Assembly: GCA_040752515.1 (NCBI GenBank)
Contig: JBFMGQ010000004.1
Coordinates: 1-64,000 of the forward strand
DNA from: Tenuifilum sp040752515
GTDB lineage: Bacteria > Bacteroidota > Bacteroidia > Bacteroidales > Tenuifilaceae
Length of the DNA: 64,000 bases
Reading direction: 5' to 3'
Shown: piece after piece, positions 61,411 to 64,000 of the stretch
Position numbering within the stretch: position 1 is the first letter of the stretch
Layout: every line of letters begins with the position of its first letter
The notes under the pieces: model-generated
Database searches by the model: none
Told to the model about the DNA's origin: nothing
What the model saw: only the letters and a program-made list of their open reading frames with translations
Position numbers and translations under genes: made by a program

Positions 61411-62787
61411 ATGAAAAAGGTAACAAAAACCATACAAGCAATAGCTGTGATAGTGCCCTTGCTTTTAACATCCTGCGAAATAGCGGAGGTAAATGTCAAT
61501 CCAAATAATCCTACAGAAGTTCCTGAAAACGTTATTCTGCCATTCGCCGAGGAAAGCATAGCCCGGCTAATGGCTGGTTCGGGACAGGTTATGGCAGGAA
61601 TATTTGTCCAGTACTACGAAGGTATCGATAACCATCCCCGACAGGTTCAGCAGTATGTTGTAAACGAAGCCTTATATGTTGAATGGGACTGGAACGACTA
61701 CTACGATGGCCCCATGATAAATATTAATAAGATGATAGAAGTGGCAAAAGCAAATGGTAATCATTACTACACTGGTATTGGCAATACCCTTATGGCGCTT
61801 TGCCTTGGAAACGTTACTTCGCTTTGGGGCGATGTACCCTATTCCGAGGCATTTAATTCAAGTATAAAATCACCCAGGTTTGATTCACAAAAGAGTATAT
61901 ACGAAACCATACAAACGCTTCTCGATTCCGCAATAGTTAATTTCAATAAATCATACAACGGGGAAAAGCCCAATGCCGATGACATAATTTTTGGAGGCGA
62001 TATTGCCAAATGGAAAAAGGTTGCCTATGCGCTTAAAGCAAGATACTACCTTCACCTTACCAAACGTGTTGTTGATCTTGATTTTAACCCTGCACAAAAA
62101 GCACTTGAGGCTTGCCAGTATGCCTTGGGATCGACCAGTGACGACATGCAATTCCCATATGGATACTCTGCCTCAGAGTATAATCCCTTTTATTCATTTA
62201 CACGGTTGGGGTACATAATTCCCAATATTAACCTAACATCGCTTTTAAGCGCGTTAAACGATCCGCGCAAGGATTATTACTACAAAAAGAAATTTGGAGT
62301 GGCCACCCTTGAGAATAGCTACTTTACATCGCCAAACTCACCCGTTTTTATGATTACCTACCACGAACTTAAATTCATTGAAGCCGAGGCACGCCTTCGC
62401 CTCGATGCAAATGATCCTCTTGCTCAAGCAGCTCTGCAGGATGCCGTTAGAGCCAATCTGACCAAAATTTGCGGTGTTGAGTTACCCCAGTCGACAATTG
62501 ATAATTACGTTGCCACCAATGCCACCCTTTCAGGTGATTTTGAGAATAAACTGAAAACCATTATCAGGCAAAAGTACATTGCCATGTTTGCCTCCATTGA
62601 AACCTGGACCGACTACCGAAGAACAGGTTACCCCGTTCTAATCCCCAACCCAAATGGCGATAATCCGCAAAATCCAGGTGGTGCTATACCCCGCAGGCTT
62701 GCGTATCCTCAAACCGAACGACTCTATAATAAGAATTTCCCAACTCCACTTCCTACCTTGCAAGACAGATTTTGGTGGGATCAGTAG
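61411..62787 (+). CDS. SusD/RagB-family lipoprotein
   Basis: A 458-residue surface lipoprotein of the SusD-like_2 type. The lipobox is LLLTSCEIAE (Cys about 22). Helical TPR-like units follow, with NPNNPTEVPENVILPFAEE and GNVTSLWGDVPYSEAF typical of SusD. It binds the substrate for the SusC partner upstream. The C-terminus ends in QDRFWWDQ, in line with this subfamily. Confidence 0.92.
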   Translation: MKKVTKTIQAIAVIVPLLLTSCEIAEVNVNPNNPTEVPENVILPFAEESIARLMAGSGQVMAGIFVQYYEGIDNHPRQVQQYVVNEALYVEWDWNDYYDGPMININKMIEVAKANGNHYYTGIGNTLMALCLGNVTSLWGDVPYSEAFNSSIKSPRFDSQKSIYETIQTLLDSAIVNFNKSYNGEKPNADDIIFGGDIAKWKKVAYALKARYYLHLTKRVVDLDFNPAQKALEACQYALGSTSDDMQFPYGYSASEYNPFYSFTRLGYIIPNINLTSLLSALNDPRKDYYYKKKFGVATLENSYFTSPNSPVFMITYHELKFIEAEARLRLDANDPLAQAALQDAVRANLTKICGVELPQSTIDNYVATNATLSGDFENKLKTIIRQKYIAMFASIETWTDYRRTGYPVLIPNPNGDNPQNPGGAIPRRLAYPQTERLYNKNFPTPLPTLQDRFWWDQ

Positions 62788-62814
62788 ATTTTTTCATTGG
62801 CGTTATGTTTCAGC

Positions 62815-62842
62815 AAGAATGGCTCACTGGTGTGCCATTCTT
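62815..62842 (+). terminator. Terminator between convergent SusD genes
   Basis: AAGAATGGC and GCCATTCTT arms followed by TTTTTTAA. It ends a few bases before the stop codon of the minus-strand SusD gene. Confidence 0.75.
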
Positions 62843-62844
62843 TT

Positions 62845-64000
62845 TTAATACCCAGGATTTTGATCGGTTGGTTTAATATTGGGGTTATAGAGAATTTCCG
62901 ATTGTGGAATGGGGAAAAGCGTTTGGTTAACGGTTGTAACTGTTGAGATTTTTAATAATGCCCTATTGGTTCGAATTAAATCGAACCAACGCTTCCCCTC
63001 AAAGGCAAATTCCAGCTGTTTTTCGTTCTCCAAAGTTGTCCATAGTTTACCTGAAACGCTAGCTGAATCGACAGGGTTTAGTCCAGCCCGTTGACGAATG
63101 GTGTTAATATCGTTAAGTATAGCGCTGAAGTTAGAAATGGAATCGCTAAAGTAAAGTGCTTCGGCACGAATAAAGTATACTTCAGCATTTCGAATAACTG
63201 CAACATTATTAGCTCCAGTGGATAGATTAGGGTATTTTTTTGCGTAGAAAATGGTACCCGAGCTTGTTGAAAGCGTTTCGGCAATCCACTTTTCACGCTT
63301 ATCACCAGTACCTATCAAATTCATTAAATATGATGATGGGGCATTCTCGTATCTACCCCCTAGCTGATTCGGAAAATGGTATTCAGCTAAACGACTATTA
63401 TCACTTGGTACGAAAGGAATATAGAAAATTATCTCGGAACTAGGTTCGGTATAAGAACCAAACAGCTTACTGTAATCCGATTCAAGGGTAGAGTTTTCAG
63501 CCAAACAAGCATTGGCAAATAAAAGGGCATTGGTATAATCGTTTAGGGTCAAATACACTAAAGCTTTTAGTGCTTTAACCGAACGAATGGTTGCCCACTG
63601 GGGATGAGTGTTTTGAATTGTAACTTCTGCTGAATCGAGATCAACTAAGATTTGCTCATAAACCTTAAAAACAGGGGTGCGGGGTAAGAAATTTGTAGGA
63701 TCGTTTTTGATGGTAGGGAAAAGTTTCAATGGTACTGCACCATAAAGACGAACGAGATTAAAATAGTGAAGTGCCCTGAGAAAAAGGAGTTGCCCAACTA
63801 TATCGTTTTTTTGGCTTTCGTTTAAAAAGCTTACCTTTTGAATGCCTGCAAGTATGTAATTTGCCCTGTTTACTGCGGTGTAAATATCCTCCCAAATGCC
63901 TTCAACAACAATATTATCAGGGGTTAAAGCGTTTTCGTCCAGGGCAATTAATTCAATTTTTGTTCCTTTTGCCACACTATTATCGGAAAGCAAATCGCCA
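62845..64000 (-). CDS. SusD/RagB-family protein, 5' end beyond the window
   Basis: At least 385 residues of a second SusD-like protein, transcribed toward the first. The reading frame stays open to the window edge (GDLLSDNS... read leftward), so the start, signal peptide and lipobox are outside. Features are the N-terminal-domain segment NRANYILAGI, YFNLVRLYGAVPL, and the classic C-terminus ENEKQLEFAFEGKRWFDLIR and IPQSEILYNPNIKPTDQNPGY. This is a canonical RagB/SusD, unlike its convergent neighbour. A SusC gene is expected upstream, beyond the window. Confidence 0.9.
   Translation of the reverse strand, partial: GDLLSDNSVAKGTKIELIALDENALTPDNIVVEGIWEDIYTAVNRANYILAGIQKVSFLNESQKNDIVGQLLFLRALHYFNLVRLYGAVPLKLFPTIKNDPTNFLPRTPVFKVYEQILVDLDSAEVTIQNTHPQWATIRSVKALKALVYLTLNDYTNALLFANACLAENSTLESDYSKLFGSYTEPSSEIIFYIPFVPSDNSRLAEYHFPNQLGGRYENAPSSYLMNLIGTGDKREKWIAETLSTSSGTIFYAKKYPNLSTGANNVAVIRNAEVYFIRAEALYFSDSISNFSAILNDINTIRQRAGLNPVDSASVSGKLWTTLENEKQLEFAFEGKRWFDLIRTNRALLKISTVTTVNQTLFPIPQSEILYNPNIKPTDQNPGY

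Overview
The window looks like a chromosomal segment of a member of the Bacteroidota, probably Bacteroidales or Marinilabiliales. The support is: Bacteroidota-type -7 boxes (TAnnTTTG) just upstream of many starts, and almost no Shine-Dalgarno sequences; a type IX secretion (T9SS) C-terminal sorting domain on a giant gingipain-like protease; SusC/SusD outer-membrane pairs; lineage-typical families (DUF6427, DUF3078, DUF3784, bacterial GH3, MuiA-like); and the lineage-typical order purN / acpP-fabF-rnc. One run of 100 N and a gene cut by the right edge indicate a draft scaffold. I saw no rRNA, tRNA, CRISPR array, prophage or insertion sequence.

Layout. 1-1.7 kb: a VanZ-like gene inside a field of short intergenic repeats. 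1.7-7.1 kb: a CorA transporter, a single-domain response regulator and a very large Cache/multi-PAS histidine kinase containing the N run. 7.1-10.1 kb: an exonuclease, a DUF6427 membrane protein and purD. 10.2-12.9 kb: an ECF sigma factor, a putative anti-sigma protein and an outer-membrane barrel, an apparent cell-envelope signalling operon. 13-18.4 kb: a DUF3267 membrane protein, kbl, a deoxynucleoside kinase, a GH3 protein and a DUF3078 protein. 18.4-23.1 kb: typA, then the lipid/ribosome cluster DUF177-rpmF-plsX-fabH. 23.1-30.4 kb: an FMN-binding protein with a porin, a Cache/HAMP/GAF/PAS sensor lacking an obvious output domain, and a divergent TPR/SpoIIE-type phosphatase. 30.4-33.5 kb: rnc, fabF, acpP, purN. 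33.5-43.1 kb: a lipoprotein, an unknown conserved protein, a CPBP protease, dusB, polA, queD, a small unknown protein, nfo and a second SpoIIE-type phosphatase with a cyclic-nucleotide-binding-like sensor. 43.3-48.8 kb: a small envelope protein, a MuiA-like protein with an inserted regulatory domain, a deoxyhypusine-synthase-like enzyme, rpiB and hemW. 48.9-58.1 kb: the C25 protease, a hybrid histidine kinase and a DUF3784 protein. 58.3-64 kb: a SusC/SusD pair facing a second SusD-like gene that runs off the right edge.

How it fits together. Housekeeping genes for purine, lipid, DNA-repair and RNA-processing functions are interspersed with sensing genes. Three large membrane sensors and two PP2C-type phosphatases suggest much environmental signalling. 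The most unusual structural observations are an exact 127-bp duplication flanking the N run (an assembly artefact that hides one intact kinase gene), two 56-bp palindromic intergenic elements whose cores are inverted relative to their arms, and families of short palindromic intergenic repeats. No single locus is clearly a new defence or mobile system. The best candidates for new biology are the inverted-core element, the sensor/phosphatase pair, and the FMN-binding protein/porin pair.
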